DNA from: Aeromonas hydrophila subsp. hydrophila ATCC 7966 | GTDB lineage: Bacteria > Pseudomonadota > Gammaproteobacteria > Enterobacterales > Aeromonadaceae | NCBI RefSeq assembly: GCF_000014805.1 | Contig: NC_008570.1 | Location: forward strand, 538,501-602,500 | Direction of reading: 5' to 3' | Length of the DNA: 64,000 nucleotides | Shown here: piece by piece, positions 24,158-33,007 of the stretch | Layout: every line of letters begins with the position of its first letter | How positions within the stretch are numbered: position 1 is the first letter of the stretch | The notes under the pieces: generated by a model | Databases searched by the model: none | Seen by the model: only the letters and a program-made list of their open reading frames with translations | Told to the model about the DNA's origin: nothing | Translations under genes and position numbers: made by a program

Positions 24158-25017
24158 CAGGGATTCCGCTTGTATTTGGAGAAGTCGGGACGGCGTTTCT
24201 CGTTGAACGCGTTGCGCCCTTCCTGACCCTCTTCGGTCATGTAGAACAGCATGGTGGCATTCCCCGCCAGCTCCTGCAAGCCGGCCTGGCCGTCGCAGTC
24301 GGCGTTGAGAGCGGCCTTCAGGCAGCGCAGCGCCATCGGGCTGTTCTGCAGCATCTCGCGGCACCAGCGCACGGTTTCACGCTCCAGCTCCGCCAGCGGC
24401 ACGACGGTGTTGACCAAGCCCATGTCGAGGGCTTGCTTGGCATCGTACATGCGGCACAGGAACCAGATCTCGCGGGCCTTCTTCTGGCCGACGATGCGGG
24501 CCATGTAGGAGGCACCCCAGCCGCCGTCGAAGGAGCCCACTTTCGGACCGGTCTGGCCAAACTGGGCGTTGTCGGCGGCGATGGTCAGATCGCACATCAT
24601 GTGCAGCACGTGGCCGCCACCGACCGCGTAGCCGGCCACCATGGCGACGACCGGTTTCGGGCAGGTGCGGATGTCGCGCTGGAAGTCGAGCACGTTGAGG
24701 TGATGGGTCCCCTCGTCATCGCGGTAGCCACCGTAGTCGCCACGGATCTTTTGGTCACCGCCGGCGCAGAAGGCCTTCTCGCCAAAGCCGGTCAGGATGA
24801 TGGTGCCGATCTGATCGTCGTAGCGGGCATCGGCCAGCGCCTGCAGCATCTCTTTGACGGTGCGGGGACGGAAGGCGTTGCGAACCTGGGGGCGGTTGAT
24901 GGTGATCTTGGCAATGCCATCGTCGGACTTGTGATAGAGGATATCCTCGTAACCGGCGGAGCAATCACGCCACTCGACGGGGGCATAGAGTTCCGCTTCA
25001 GTCATTGCTTCAATCAT
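24157..25017 (-). CDS. menB: 1,4-Dihydroxy-2-naphthoyl-CoA synthase
   Basis: The protein has 286 residues, matching the E. coli MenB length. It is of the crotonase fold. Oxyanion and active-site segments are visible: [36 protein letters not shown] and [15 protein letters not shown], the last with the conserved SFD. It closes the second ring in menaquinone synthesis. The start at ATG 25017 lies eight bases inside the end of menH; an ATG at 25005 (MTEAELYAP) is a possible alternative. Confidence 0.95.
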   Translation of the reverse strand: MIEAMTEAELYAPVEWRDCSAGYEDILYHKSDDGIAKITINRPQVRNAFRPRTVKEMLQALADARYDDQIGTIILTGFGEKAFCAGGDQKIRGDYGGYRDDEGTHHLNVLDFQRDIRTCPKPVVAMVAGYAVGGGHVLHMMCDLTIAADNAQFGQTGPKVGSFDGGWGASYMARIVGQKKAREIWFLCRMYDAKQALDMGLVNTVVPLAELERETVRWCREMLQNSPMALRCLKAALNADCDGQAGLQELAGNATMLFYMTEEGQEGRNAFNEKRRPDFSKYKRNP

Positions 25018-25780
25018 GACGCTTCTCTTCTTGTTGTTGGTTGACCCACTCCGCGAGGAGCCGGGCAAAAGTCTCAGGCTGGTGGGCATGCAGATTGTGG
25101 CCGCCATCCAGCTCCAAGTGGTTGATTTTGCGATGCTGACTCGCCATGAGGCAAGCCAGCTGATGGAATTTGTGATCCCGCTTGCCGCTCACCCAGGTGA
25201 CCGGCAGCGCACCTTGCGCCAGCCAGGGGCCGAGATTAGGCTGCTGGCCCAGGGAGGTGGCGCGCAGCATGGCGGCCACGGCCTCGCCGTCGTTGCCAAG
25301 GCGGCGGGCTATCTGGCGCGCGCGGGCATCCTCACCCAGATCGGCGAACACCCCCTGCCGATACCAGTCGGCCAGCACGGCCGCCAGGGGCTCCTGCTCG
25401 AAGCGCCGGGCCCAGCCCTCATCGTGGGCGAGGCGGGCGGGCCGCTCTGCCGGTGGCAGGCCGGGGTGGCAATTTTCCAGCAGCAGGGCCTGCAACCCAA
25501 CCAGCGACTGGCTGGCGTGATAGAGGGCGAGTCGCCCGCCCAGCGAATAGCCCACCAGTTGGTAGCGATCGATGTCGCGCGCGGCCAGCTCGTCGCACAG
25601 CCAGCGATGGGCCTGCTCGAACCCCGCAACCCGCACAGCCCGGTTGCTGCCGTGGCCCGGCAGATCCAGCGCCAGGCTGGGGAGGCCGGCCAGGGCCGCC
25701 TGCACGGGCTGCCAGTCGTGGGCATCGCCGAGCAGGCCGTGCAGCAGCACCAGCGTCGGTTGATCGGCACTAGCTGCCAC
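25010..25780 (-). CDS. menH: 2-Succinyl-6-hydroxy-2,4-cyclohexadiene-1-carboxylate synthase
   Basis: The protein has 256 residues, of the alpha/beta-hydrolase fold. The oxyanion motif [12 protein letters not shown] and nucleophile GYSLGG (Ser79) are seen, with the late His in [10 protein letters not shown]. It eliminates pyruvate from SEPHCHC. The start codon is GTG at 25780, lying 11 bases inside the end of menD; no better in-frame start is near. The order menF-D-H-B-C-E is the enteric order. Confidence 0.9.
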
Positions 25781-27500
25781 GGATCGCGCTTCCCAGTGCC
25801 TTCAGATCCTCGGCGACTTCGCTGCTGGGGACCTTGATTTCAATCAGCGTTACCCCCTTTTCCAGTGCGGTGGTGTAATCCCGTTCAAAGTCGGCGAGGC
25901 TGGCCGGCGTCCGGTAGTGGAGGCCGAACATGGCGGCGGCGTGCTCGAAGTGCAGGCCGTGGGGCAGGCAGTAGTAGGTCTCCAGCAGCGCGTCCTGGGT
26001 CGGCACCGGCAGCATGCGAAAGATGCTGCCGCCGTCGTTGTTGAGCAGGATCACCACCAGCGGCCGGCTCGATTTGCCAAGCAGCGCCAGGCTGTTGAGG
26101 TCGTGCAGGGCGCTGAGATCGCCGAGCAGCAGGGTAGTGGGCTCATTGCTGCCCGGCTGGACCGATTGCGCGAAGCCGTAGGCGGTGGCGATGAGGCCGT
26201 CGATGCCGGAGGCGCCACGGTTGGTCATCACCCGGCTGGGGCCTTTGCCCGCCTCGCCGAGCATGTCCATCAGCCGGGCCGGCATGCTGTTGCCGACAAA
26301 CAGCTGGCCCCTGATCAGCTGATTCAGACGATGACACACCCCGAGCTCGGAGAAACGCTCGCAGGCGCTGCGCACCTGCTGGCTCACGGCCTGCTGGCGC
26401 TCCGCCAGCCGGTGCCAGGGCAGGTGCGGGTGCGCCACCGGATGGGCGGCGGCGAAGGCGGCGGGGTCGCACAGCAGGCGGCGGCGCAGCCGGTAGTCCG
26501 GGTCGAGCCGGGCTGGCTGCGGGTCGATGAGCCAGTATGCTTGCCAGGGTTGCTGCTTGATGAACTGGCCGAGCCGCTTGGAGATGAGGCGGGCGCCAAA
26601 TTGCAGCAATACCTCGGCCCGGGCCAGTTCGGCCACGAAGCCGCTGTGTTGCAGGGCGAGATCGGCGTGCACCAGGTTGCGGCCATCGAAGCGCAGCTGG
26701 CTCTGCAGATCTGCCAGCAGAGGCCAGCCGAGCCGCTCGGCCAGGGCGGCGACCGCCTTGGCCTGGACCGGATCCTGAATGCGGCCGGCGACGATGAGGC
26801 CGCGCTTGCCCTGTAGCTCGTCCCAGTCGGGCTGACACGGGCAGGGTGCCTGCGTCAGTTGCCAGGGGCTCCAGGGCTCGGATGAGCGGAGCCAGTCACC
26901 GAGGGGGGCCAGGTAGGCGGAGAAGTCCAGATAGGCGTCGCCTGGATAGAGTGGCTCGGGGTACATGCAGTTGAAGTGCACCGGCCCCGGTGTGCGCGCC
27001 TGCTGGGCCAGCGCCTGATCCACCGAGCTCAGCACGAAGGCGGCCGGGATGGTGGCGGTGGGGCTCGGCAGGTTCTGCTGATAGACGGGGTAGCGGCCGA
27101 AGATCCCCTGCTGGTCGATGGCCTGGTTGGCGCCGTTGTCGATGAGCTCGGGCGGCCTGTCGGCAGAGAGGATGATGAGCGGCACGCCGGTGAGCTGGGC
27201 CTCGGCCACCGCCGGCCAGAGATTGGCCACCGCGGTGCCCGAGGTCATGATCACCGCGACCGGGCGGCCGCTGCCTTTGGCCAGCCCCAGCGCCATGAAG
27301 CCGAGGCCGCGCTCGTCAAAGTGCAGATGGCGGCGAAAGCCGGGGTGGGCGGCGGCCGCCATGGTGAGCGGCGCCGAGCGCGAGCCGGAGGCCAGCGCGA
27401 TGTCGCGCACGCCGAGGCGAAAGAGCTCCTCCAGCAAGAGGGAAGACCAGACGTGGTTGAAGGTGGCATGGTGGCTGGCAAACTCTTGGCGCGCGGACAT
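25770..27500 (-). CDS. menD: SEPHCHC synthase (2-oxoglutarate-dependent)
   Basis: The protein has 576 residues and is a thiamine-diphosphate enzyme. N-terminal features include the conserved Glu region ([19 protein letters not shown]) and [17 protein letters not shown]-terminal TPP/Mg binding is in [15 protein letters not shown] to [10 protein letters not shown]. It adds succinic semialdehyde, derived from 2-oxoglutarate, to isochorismate. The start is ATG 27500 ([18 protein letters not shown]); the longer frame is open only because it runs back into the menF end. It is 34 bases after menF. Confidence 0.95.
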
Positions 27501-27534
27501 GAGGCTCTCGCAGTGAGGAAACGATGAGAAAACG

Positions 27535-28881
27535 CTATCCCAGCAGGGAGAGCACGTTGGCGATCTTGTTGTCGAGTTCGGCCCACTCGGCGGCAGGCTC
27601 GGAACCCGCGACGATACCGGCGCCGGCAAACAGGGTGATAGCCTGCGCCGTGATGCGGGCGCTGCGGATGGCGACCGAGAACTCCGAGGTTTCCCGGCTC
27701 AGCATGCCGCAGGCGCCGGCATACCAGCCGCGATCATAGGGCTCGCGTTCGCGGATGAAGGCCAGCGCCGCCTCGCGGGGGGCGCCGCCCACTGCGGGGG
27801 TGGGGTGCAGCGCCTCCAGCAATTGCCAGTCGCAGACGCCGGGCTTGAGCTCGGCTTCGATGTCGCACTTGAGGTGCTGCAGCAGCCGCAGTTTGAGAAT
27901 GCGCGGCTCGGTCAGGGTGGCATCTGTGGTAAGCGGCGCCAGCCGGCTGAGGATGTCGGCGTGTACCAGCCTGTTTTCCAGCCGGTTCTTGCTGTCGGCC
28001 AGCAGTTCGGCGGCCAGCGCGGCGTCGGTCGCCTCGTCGCCGGAGCGGCGGATGGTGCCCGCCAGCGCCTCGGTGAAGAGGTGCTGCTGTTCGCGGCGAT
28101 AGAGCCGCTCGGGGGAGCAGGCGATGAAGCTCTGCTCGGGTGAAAACTGGAAGCCGAAGTGAAAGCAGTCCTGGCCGTGCTGTGCCCAGCTGGCCAGCAG
28201 CGACCAGGGGGCGACGGCCTGCGGGTCGGCCGTGAGCGTCGCACCGTCATGGGTGAGCCGGCTCTGGCGCGACAGCACCACCTTGGGGGTGTGGGCCTGG
28301 AACTCGGGAGCGGTGACCTGCTCGACCAGGGTCTGCCACTGTGGCTGGCTCGGGCAATCTTCCCGTTGCCATGAATGACGGGTCAGCGGCGGCAGAGGCG
28401 CCTCCGGCCGAAGGGCGTCGAGGGCGGCGGCGGCGGCCTGTAGTTCGACCTCGAAGGCGTCGCTGCCGGTCTGCTCCGGCAACCAGAGGTTGAGGCAGAG
28501 GGTGACGCACTCGCCACGGCGCACCAGCTCGATGCGGGGCAGCACGAAGCGGCAGGGGCCGAACCCCTGCCAGCCGGGCTGGGTGGGGTCGAACGCCAGT
28601 CCGCCATAGTAGCGGGGGCTGTCATCATGGGGCTGGCTGGTGTGTTCGCAGACCTGGCGGATCGCCTGGGGCTCGGTCAGCTCGCGCAGGCAGCCCAGCG
28701 CCACGTATTCGGGGCGGTCGTGTCCTCTGGCATGCCAATAGATACGGGGATAGAGGGTCTGCGCCGCGAGCCAGCCCAGAAAGGAGCCGACCTCGATTGC
28801 CACGCGCAGCCGCACGAAGCCGCTGGCATTGCCGTGACGCAGGGCGTCCAGTTGTTGCTTGATATGGGTCTGAGCCAACAT
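27535..28881 (-). CDS. menF: Isochorismate synthase
   Basis: The protein has 448 residues, of the chorismate-utilising family. Recognisable C-terminal motifs are [48 protein letters not shown] and [20 protein letters not shown]. It converts chorismate to isochorismate, the entry step of menaquinone synthesis. It is the first gene of the leftward men operon and is divergent from menA, with a 207-base region between them. Confidence 0.95.
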
Positions 28882-29088
28882 GGATTTCGTCTATGAGCCG
28901 ATAGTGACGGTCCATCCTGCAGAAGGATGCCGTTGGTTTATGCCAAAGGAGCGATTATTCCTATATATTATCTGCCCATTCGTCCATGTAAATCGCCCGG
29001 GGAGCTACCTCCCGAGGGGCCAAGTATACCGAAATCCGGTTCGATAACCCTTAACACGATCAATATCTGATTGTTTGGCCATCACAAT

Positions 29089-29994
29089 ATGACAAATACC
29101 TTATCTATTTGGTTGCTGGCGGCGCGTTTGCGAACGTTGCCGCTGGCGTGCTCCTCCATTTTGCTGGGTTCCGGGCTTGCGGCCAGCCGCGGTGCCTTCG
29201 ACGGTACCATCATGGCGCTCTCCCTGCTGACCGCCATTCTGCTGCAGATCCTCTCCAATCTGGCCAACGATTATGGGGATGCGGTATCCGGGGCGGACAA
29301 TGGCGAACGGATCGGCCCCCAGCGCGCCGTGGTCTCCGGCCTCATCACCCGCCGGCAGATGTGCGTGGCCATGGCGCTGACCGCGCTGGCCGCAGTAGTC
29401 AGCGGCCTCGCCCTGCTGGGCTGCGCTTTTGGCGATCAGTGGCTGCAGATCCTCACCTTCGTGCTGCTCGGCGGCGCCGCCATCGTCGCCGCCATCACCT
29501 ACACGGTGGGCAAGACTCCTTACGGCTATCGCGGCTTCGGCGACATCTCGGTGTTCCTGTTCTTCGGCCTGCTGGGGGTGCTCGGCTCCTACTACCTGTT
29601 CACCAAGACCCTGCAGTGGGATCTGCTGCTGCCGGCCACCGCCTGCGGCCTGCTGGCCACCGCGGTGCTCAACATCAACAACGTGCGCGACATCGAGACC
29701 GACGCGGTCAGCGGCAAGATCACCCTGGCGGTGCGGCTCGGTCGCAACCGGGCCATTGCCTACCACTGGGTACTGCTGGGGGCGGCGTTGCTGACCACCA
29801 TCGCCTTCCTGCTGACCCAGCCCGCCAGTTTCTGGCCCTGGATCTTCCTGCCGGCCATGAAGCCGCTCACCGATGCCGCCAAGACCCTGCGCCAGAGTTT
29901 CGATGGCGAGGTGCTGACCGGCGCGCTCAAGAAGACCGCCATCAGCGCCTTCCTGTTCAGCCTGCTGCTCTCCATCGGGCTGGCGCTCTCCTGA
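29089..29994 (+). CDS. menA: 1,4-Dihydroxy-2-naphthoate octaprenyltransferase
   Basis: The protein has 301 residues, an integral membrane UbiA-family prenyltransferase with about eight or nine helices. The first Asp-rich motif is NLANDYGDAVSGADN and the second NNVRDIETDAVSGK. It attaches the polyprenyl chain to DHNA. The start is ATG 29089; a TTG at 29071 is less likely. It is divergent from menF and ends before a strong terminator. A GGGGAG/CTCCC hairpin lies in the spacer near 29000. Confidence 0.94.
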   Translation: MTNTLSIWLLAARLRTLPLACSSILLGSGLAASRGAFDGTIMALSLLTAILLQILSNLANDYGDAVSGADNGERIGPQRAVVSGLITRRQMCVAMALTALAAVVSGLALLGCAFGDQWLQILTFVLLGGAAIVAAITYTVGKTPYGYRGFGDISVFLFFGLLGVLGSYYLFTKTLQWDLLLPATACGLLATAVLNINNVRDIETDAVSGKITLAVRLGRNRAIAYHWVLLGAALLTTIAFLLTQPASFWPWIFLPAMKPLTDAAKTLRQSFDGEVLTGALKKTAISAFLFSLLLSIGLALS

Positions 29995-30019
29995 CTGGGT
30001 GCCATGTGATCGGCAAGGC

Positions 30020-30049
30020 AAAAGGGCTCCCGGACGGGGGCCCTTTTTG
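30020..30049 (+). terminator. Rho-independent terminator after menA
   Basis: A stem of AAAGGGC/GCCCTTT with an inner CCCG/GGG part is followed by T residues to 30048. It is 25 bases after the menA stop. Confidence 0.85.
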
Positions 30050-30100
30050 TTGGTTGGGGTATGCTGGCCGGCCAATCACTCATCAGGTCGGAACGCCGCC

Positions 30101-30316
30101 ATGCGCGACTCGCTCAAACAGAAAATCATTCAGGTGTGCCATCAGAAAATCGCGCAGAAGGGGGAGGCGGTCGGCGTCTCCTTCTATGCGTTCTTTACCA
30201 ACCGCAACGATGATCCCGAGTTGCTGATGGAGGCGGCGACTTGGTGGATCCAGACCCAGCGCCTCGATCACTTCGAGAAGGCGACGAAGATCCTCCAGCT
30301 GGTGGAGCAAGCGTAA
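30101..30316 (+). CDS. Small conserved protein of unknown function (DUF6500-like)
   Basis: The protein has 71 residues from ATG 30101: MRDSLKQKIIQVCHQKIAQK, then VSFYAFFTNRNDDPELLMEA and a helical C-terminus. I recall this FYAFF-NRNDDPELLMEA pattern from small Vibrio/Aeromonas proteins of a domain of unknown function, but the family name is uncertain. No signal peptide or membrane helix is present. It is single-gene, bracketed by two terminators. Confidence 0.75.
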   Translation: MRDSLKQKIIQVCHQKIAQKGEAVGVSFYAFFTNRNDDPELLMEAATWWIQTQRLDHFEKATKILQLVEQA

Positions 30317-30331
30317 AGGCGCGCTGAAACC

Positions 30332-30362
30332 AGGAGGGCTCCCGTGTGGGAGCCCTCCTTGA
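30332..30362 (+). terminator. Hairpin terminator between convergent genes
   Basis: A perfect 12-bp stem (30332-30343 with 30348-30359, loop GTGT) is followed by only two or three T residues. It lies 16 bases after the small gene and 34 bases from the end of the convergent PepSY gene. Confidence 0.65.
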
Positions 30363-30395
30363 GTGGCGGCTTGGTGCGGCGCACGGCGCCGGCGA

Positions 30396-31793
30396 CTAGC
30401 TGACCCGTGCCAGCCTGGGCGCCCGACGGCGGGCGAAGAGCAGGCAGTCCAGCAGCCAGATCACCAGCATGGAGCCGCCCACCAGCGGGAAGCAGATACC
30501 GAGCAGGATCAGCAGGGCAATGGCGCCGCGCATGGGGGGCAGGCTGGCCGGCAAGGGCGGGGCGGCGAGGCGACCACTGGGGCGGCGGCTCCACCAGATC
30601 CAGAGCCCGCTCACCGAGCTCAGCAACACCAGCAGGCAGATGAGCAGCATGGCCAGCTGGTGCGGCCAGCCGTAGAGCTTGCCCATGTGCAACATGACGC
30701 CGGTTTCCACCGTCTTGGCGACCGGGCCGTAGTCTTGCCAGCGCACGTCGGCCAGCACCTTGCCGCTGTATTGATCGATGTGCAGGGTGGCATCGTTGCG
30801 CGGATCATCGGCAGAGATGGCGATGGTGTAGACGCCGCTCGCCCCGGCCGGTGGCGTGATGCTGTAGCCCGGCGTGACCTGGCGTGCAGTGGCGATCTCC
30901 ACCACCTGTTGCAGCGGGATGCGGTGCTCCGTCATCACCATGCCGTCGTGCTCGCCGCCGTGACCCATGGCGCTGTGGTCGTGGGCCTTGGGCTCGGCCG
31001 AGCTGGGGATGGGGGTGTTCTCGACCGCCCAGGGGACTGTCTGTTGATGGGCATGGTTGAGGCTACGCGCCAGGGGCGCCGACTTGGGCACCTCATTCCA
31101 CATGGCGGCCGGGAAGCGATTCCAGACGGCGGCAAACTGATCGCCCCAGAAACCGGTCCAGGTCATGCCGCTCAAGAGCAGCAGCAACAGGAAGCCGGCC
31201 CCCCAGAAACCGACCACGGCGTGCAGGTCGCGCCACCAGAGCCGCCCGCGCTGGCTCCAGCGCGGCCACAGGATGCCGCCAACCCCTGGCCCCTTGCGTG
31301 GCCACCAGAGATAGAGCCCGCTGATGAGCAGCACTATTCCCCAGCCGGCAGCCAGCTCAATCAGCCTGTCCCCCACTGTGCCTATCATCAGCTCGGCGTG
31401 CAGGGCGCGGGCCACTGCCTGCAGATTCCACTTGTTGTCCAGGGTGCCGAGCAGGGTGCCGCTGGCGGGATCGAGGAACAGGGTCAGCTCGTTGCCGCCC
31501 TGGCGGACGATGAACTGGGCGCTGGCCTCCGGGCTGACCGGTGGCAGGTACTTGCTCAGGCTGGCATCCGGCATCGTCACCATCGCCTTGACCAGCAGCT
31601 GATCGGCGCTGAGCGGCTGGCTGACGGGGGCGACCTTCATCAGCTCGGGATACATCAGGTTGTCGAGCTGGGGCTTGAACAGATAGACGATCCCGGTCAG
31701 CGAGAGCAGGATCAGGAAGGGGGCGACGAAGAGACCCGCATAGAAGTGCCAGCGCCAGATGCGCTGATAGTGGTTCGCGTCCCGATTTTTCAT
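30396..31793 (-). CDS. PepSY-associated membrane protein with His/Met-rich insert
   Basis: The protein has 465 residues. Helices are at about 15-38, 147-164, 193-212 and 370-400, with one or two near the C-terminus (MRGAIALLILLGICFPLVGG). PepSY-like periplasmic segments lie between them. This is the PepSY_TM layout of 'iron-regulated membrane proteins' linked to siderophore iron reduction. Unusually, residues about 271-290 contain HDHSAMGHGGEHDGM, a likely metal-binding loop. No Fur box is evident upstream. The metal (iron or copper) is not decidable from sequence alone. Confidence 0.82.
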   Translation of the reverse strand: MKNRDANHYQRIWRWHFYAGLFVAPFLILLSLTGIVYLFKPQLDNLMYPELMKVAPVSQPLSADQLLVKAMVTMPDASLSKYLPPVSPEASAQFIVRQGGNELTLFLDPASGTLLGTLDNKWNLQAVARALHAELMIGTVGDRLIELAAGWGIVLLISGLYLWWPRKGPGVGGILWPRWSQRGRLWWRDLHAVVGFWGAGFLLLLLLSGMTWTGFWGDQFAAVWNRFPAAMWNEVPKSAPLARSLNHAHQQTVPWAVENTPIPSSAEPKAHDHSAMGHGGEHDGMVMTEHRIPLQQVVEIATARQVTPGYSITPPAGASGVYTIAISADDPRNDATLHIDQYSGKVLADVRWQDYGPVAKTVETGVMLHMGKLYGWPHQLAMLLICLLVLLSSVSGLWIWWSRRPSGRLAAPPLPASLPPMRGAIALLILLGICFPLVGGSMLVIWLLDCLLFARRRAPRLARVS

Positions 31794-32065
31794 CTCTGTT
31801 CCTTGCGCCGTGAGTTAACGTTTCAGTTGGTGGAATGTTGGTGGCGCGCGGATGATAGCAGCAACGTTTTGTTAACTGCAACAGAACATGAGGGCTGGTC
31901 GAGGCGGCGGGCAAGGGCGTGCTGAGCAGGCCGCCAGTGGGTCAACCGGTGACGCAGCCCATCCAGGCTCGCGCCTGGCAGAATGGACTTTTTGCAGAGA
32001 AATCCTTACCTTGTTGCAACATAAAAGGGTGCTTGCGCGACGAAAATCCAGGGAAGGAGGCAGAC

Positions 32066-32461
32066 GTGAAGTTGCAACCACACGGCCATTTCGAGATGCA
32101 GCGACGAGGTCAGGTGCTGATCTGCCGACCGAGCGGCCCTTTCAATCTGGCGGGGGCCATGGCCTATGAGGCTCAGTTCAGCCAGCAGATCGCCAGCCTG
32201 CGCGACGCGCCCTGGGGCATTGTCGAAGTGGCGACCGAGTTCGAGGCGGCGGGCCCCGAGGTGCTGACCCGCTTTCGCCGCCAGTTCGGCTGGTGCGCCA
32301 GCAACGGCTGCGCCTTTCTGGCGGTGGTGCTGGCGGGCAGCTTCAAGCAGTATCTGGCAGATCAGGTGTTCAGCGGTTTGCCGTTTCAAGGCGTCCGCTA
32401 CTTCGAGCAGACCGACGAGGCGCTGCAGTGGCTGGAACGGCAACTGGCCGGGCTGGTCTGA
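32066..32461 (+). CDS. STAS-like protein of unknown function
   Basis: The protein has 131 residues and starts with GTG at 32066, chosen because AAGGAGG lies five bases upstream; the longer open frame to the left lacks a ribosome site. The product is soluble with alternating strands and helices (LICRPSGPFNLAGAMAYEAQ; WGIVEVATEF; GCAFLAVVLAG). This resembles a STAS/SpoIIAA-like fold, but the match is by impression only. It stands alone between divergent and convergent genes. Confidence 0.7.
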   Translation: MKLQPHGHFEMQRRGQVLICRPSGPFNLAGAMAYEAQFSQQIASLRDAPWGIVEVATEFEAAGPEVLTRFRRQFGWCASNGCAFLAVVLAGSFKQYLADQVFSGLPFQGVRYFEQTDEALQWLERQLAGLV

Positions 32462-32473
32462 CGGCGCACCATG

Positions 32474-32753
32474 GCGGGAGTGTGATGGAGTGCTCGCCCA
32501 TCGCTCAATTGAGCTTGATAAACCACTTGTCCCGCTCGTCGACGCAGTCGGGCTCGCCCATTTCAAATTCACGGCATATCAAGGGGCGTACTTCATGGAT
32601 GGGGCACATCATCGCGGGAGTGCGATCGAGTGCTCGCCCATCGGTCAGTTGAGCTTGATAAACCACTTGTCCCGCTCGTCGATACAGTCTGGCTCGCCCA
32701 TTTCAAATTCACGGCATATCAAGGGGCGGACTTCGTAGATGCGGCACATCATG
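32474..32753. repeat. Imperfect 140-bp tandem duplication
   Basis: Two direct copies (32474-32612 and 32614-32752) differ at 11 of about 139 aligned positions, roughly 92% identity. The right copy is the 3' end of the YkgJ-type gene plus its downstream 31 bases; the left copy is an extra one. Confidence 0.93.
32505..32612 (-). pseudogene. Duplicated C-terminal fragment of the YkgJ-type gene
   Basis: The left copy of the tandem duplication keeps an open frame of 35 codons, from ATG 32612 to TGA 32505-32507. It encodes PLICREFEMGEPDC and FIKLN as in the intact gene. Relative to the parent it has three changes: Arg to Pro, Tyr to His and Ile to Val. It lacks the first cysteine pair of the cluster, so it is probably non-functional. 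The frame being open may simply reflect recent origin. Confidence 0.75.
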
Positions 32754-32935
32754 GTGTTGCGGTCGAGCGCCGCGCACCAGCCATCTTCCAGCCGGTGCAT
32801 CACCGGCACTTCACCTTCCCGTTCTTCCACATAGCGATCCGGTACGCCGGTATCGGTAAACAGCATCACCTCGAGGCGGCAGCAGCAGGCTTCGCAGTTC
32901 TGGCAGCTCACTTCGGGTCGGGTTGTCTGGGTCAT
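32645..32935 (-). CDS. YkgJ-family cysteine-cluster protein
   Basis: The protein has 96 residues. Cysteines are arranged as SCQNCEACCCRLE near the N-terminus, then WCAAL, MMCRIY, PLICREF and PDC. This is the pattern of the UPF0153/YkgJ zinc- or iron-cluster family. The role in the family is not established. The 3' end is duplicated immediately downstream. The next gene on the same strand upstream is dbpA, separated by a terminator. Confidence 0.88.
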   Translation of the reverse strand: MTQTTRPEVSCQNCEACCCRLEVMLFTDTGVPDRYVEEREGEVPVMHRLEDGWCAALDRNTMMCRIYEVRPLICREFEMGEPDCIDERDKWFIKLN

Positions 32936-32964
32936 GGCATCTGCCTTGTTCTCATGGGCACGGA

Positions 32965-32998
32965 TAAATATGAAACAGGCGCCGAACCGGCGCCTGTG
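32965..32998 (-). terminator. Rho-independent terminator after dbpA
   Basis: A 10-bp GC-rich stem (32975-32984 with 32988-32997) is followed on the minus strand by TTCATATTT. It lies directly past the dbpA stop. Confidence 0.75.
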
Positions 32999-33007
32999 TC
33001 GTGAACC

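Noticed and set aside
32490..32738. 82-codon plus-strand frame across the duplication
   Set aside because: It runs antisense to the YkgJ-type gene and its copy; the open frame is a by-product of the repeat.
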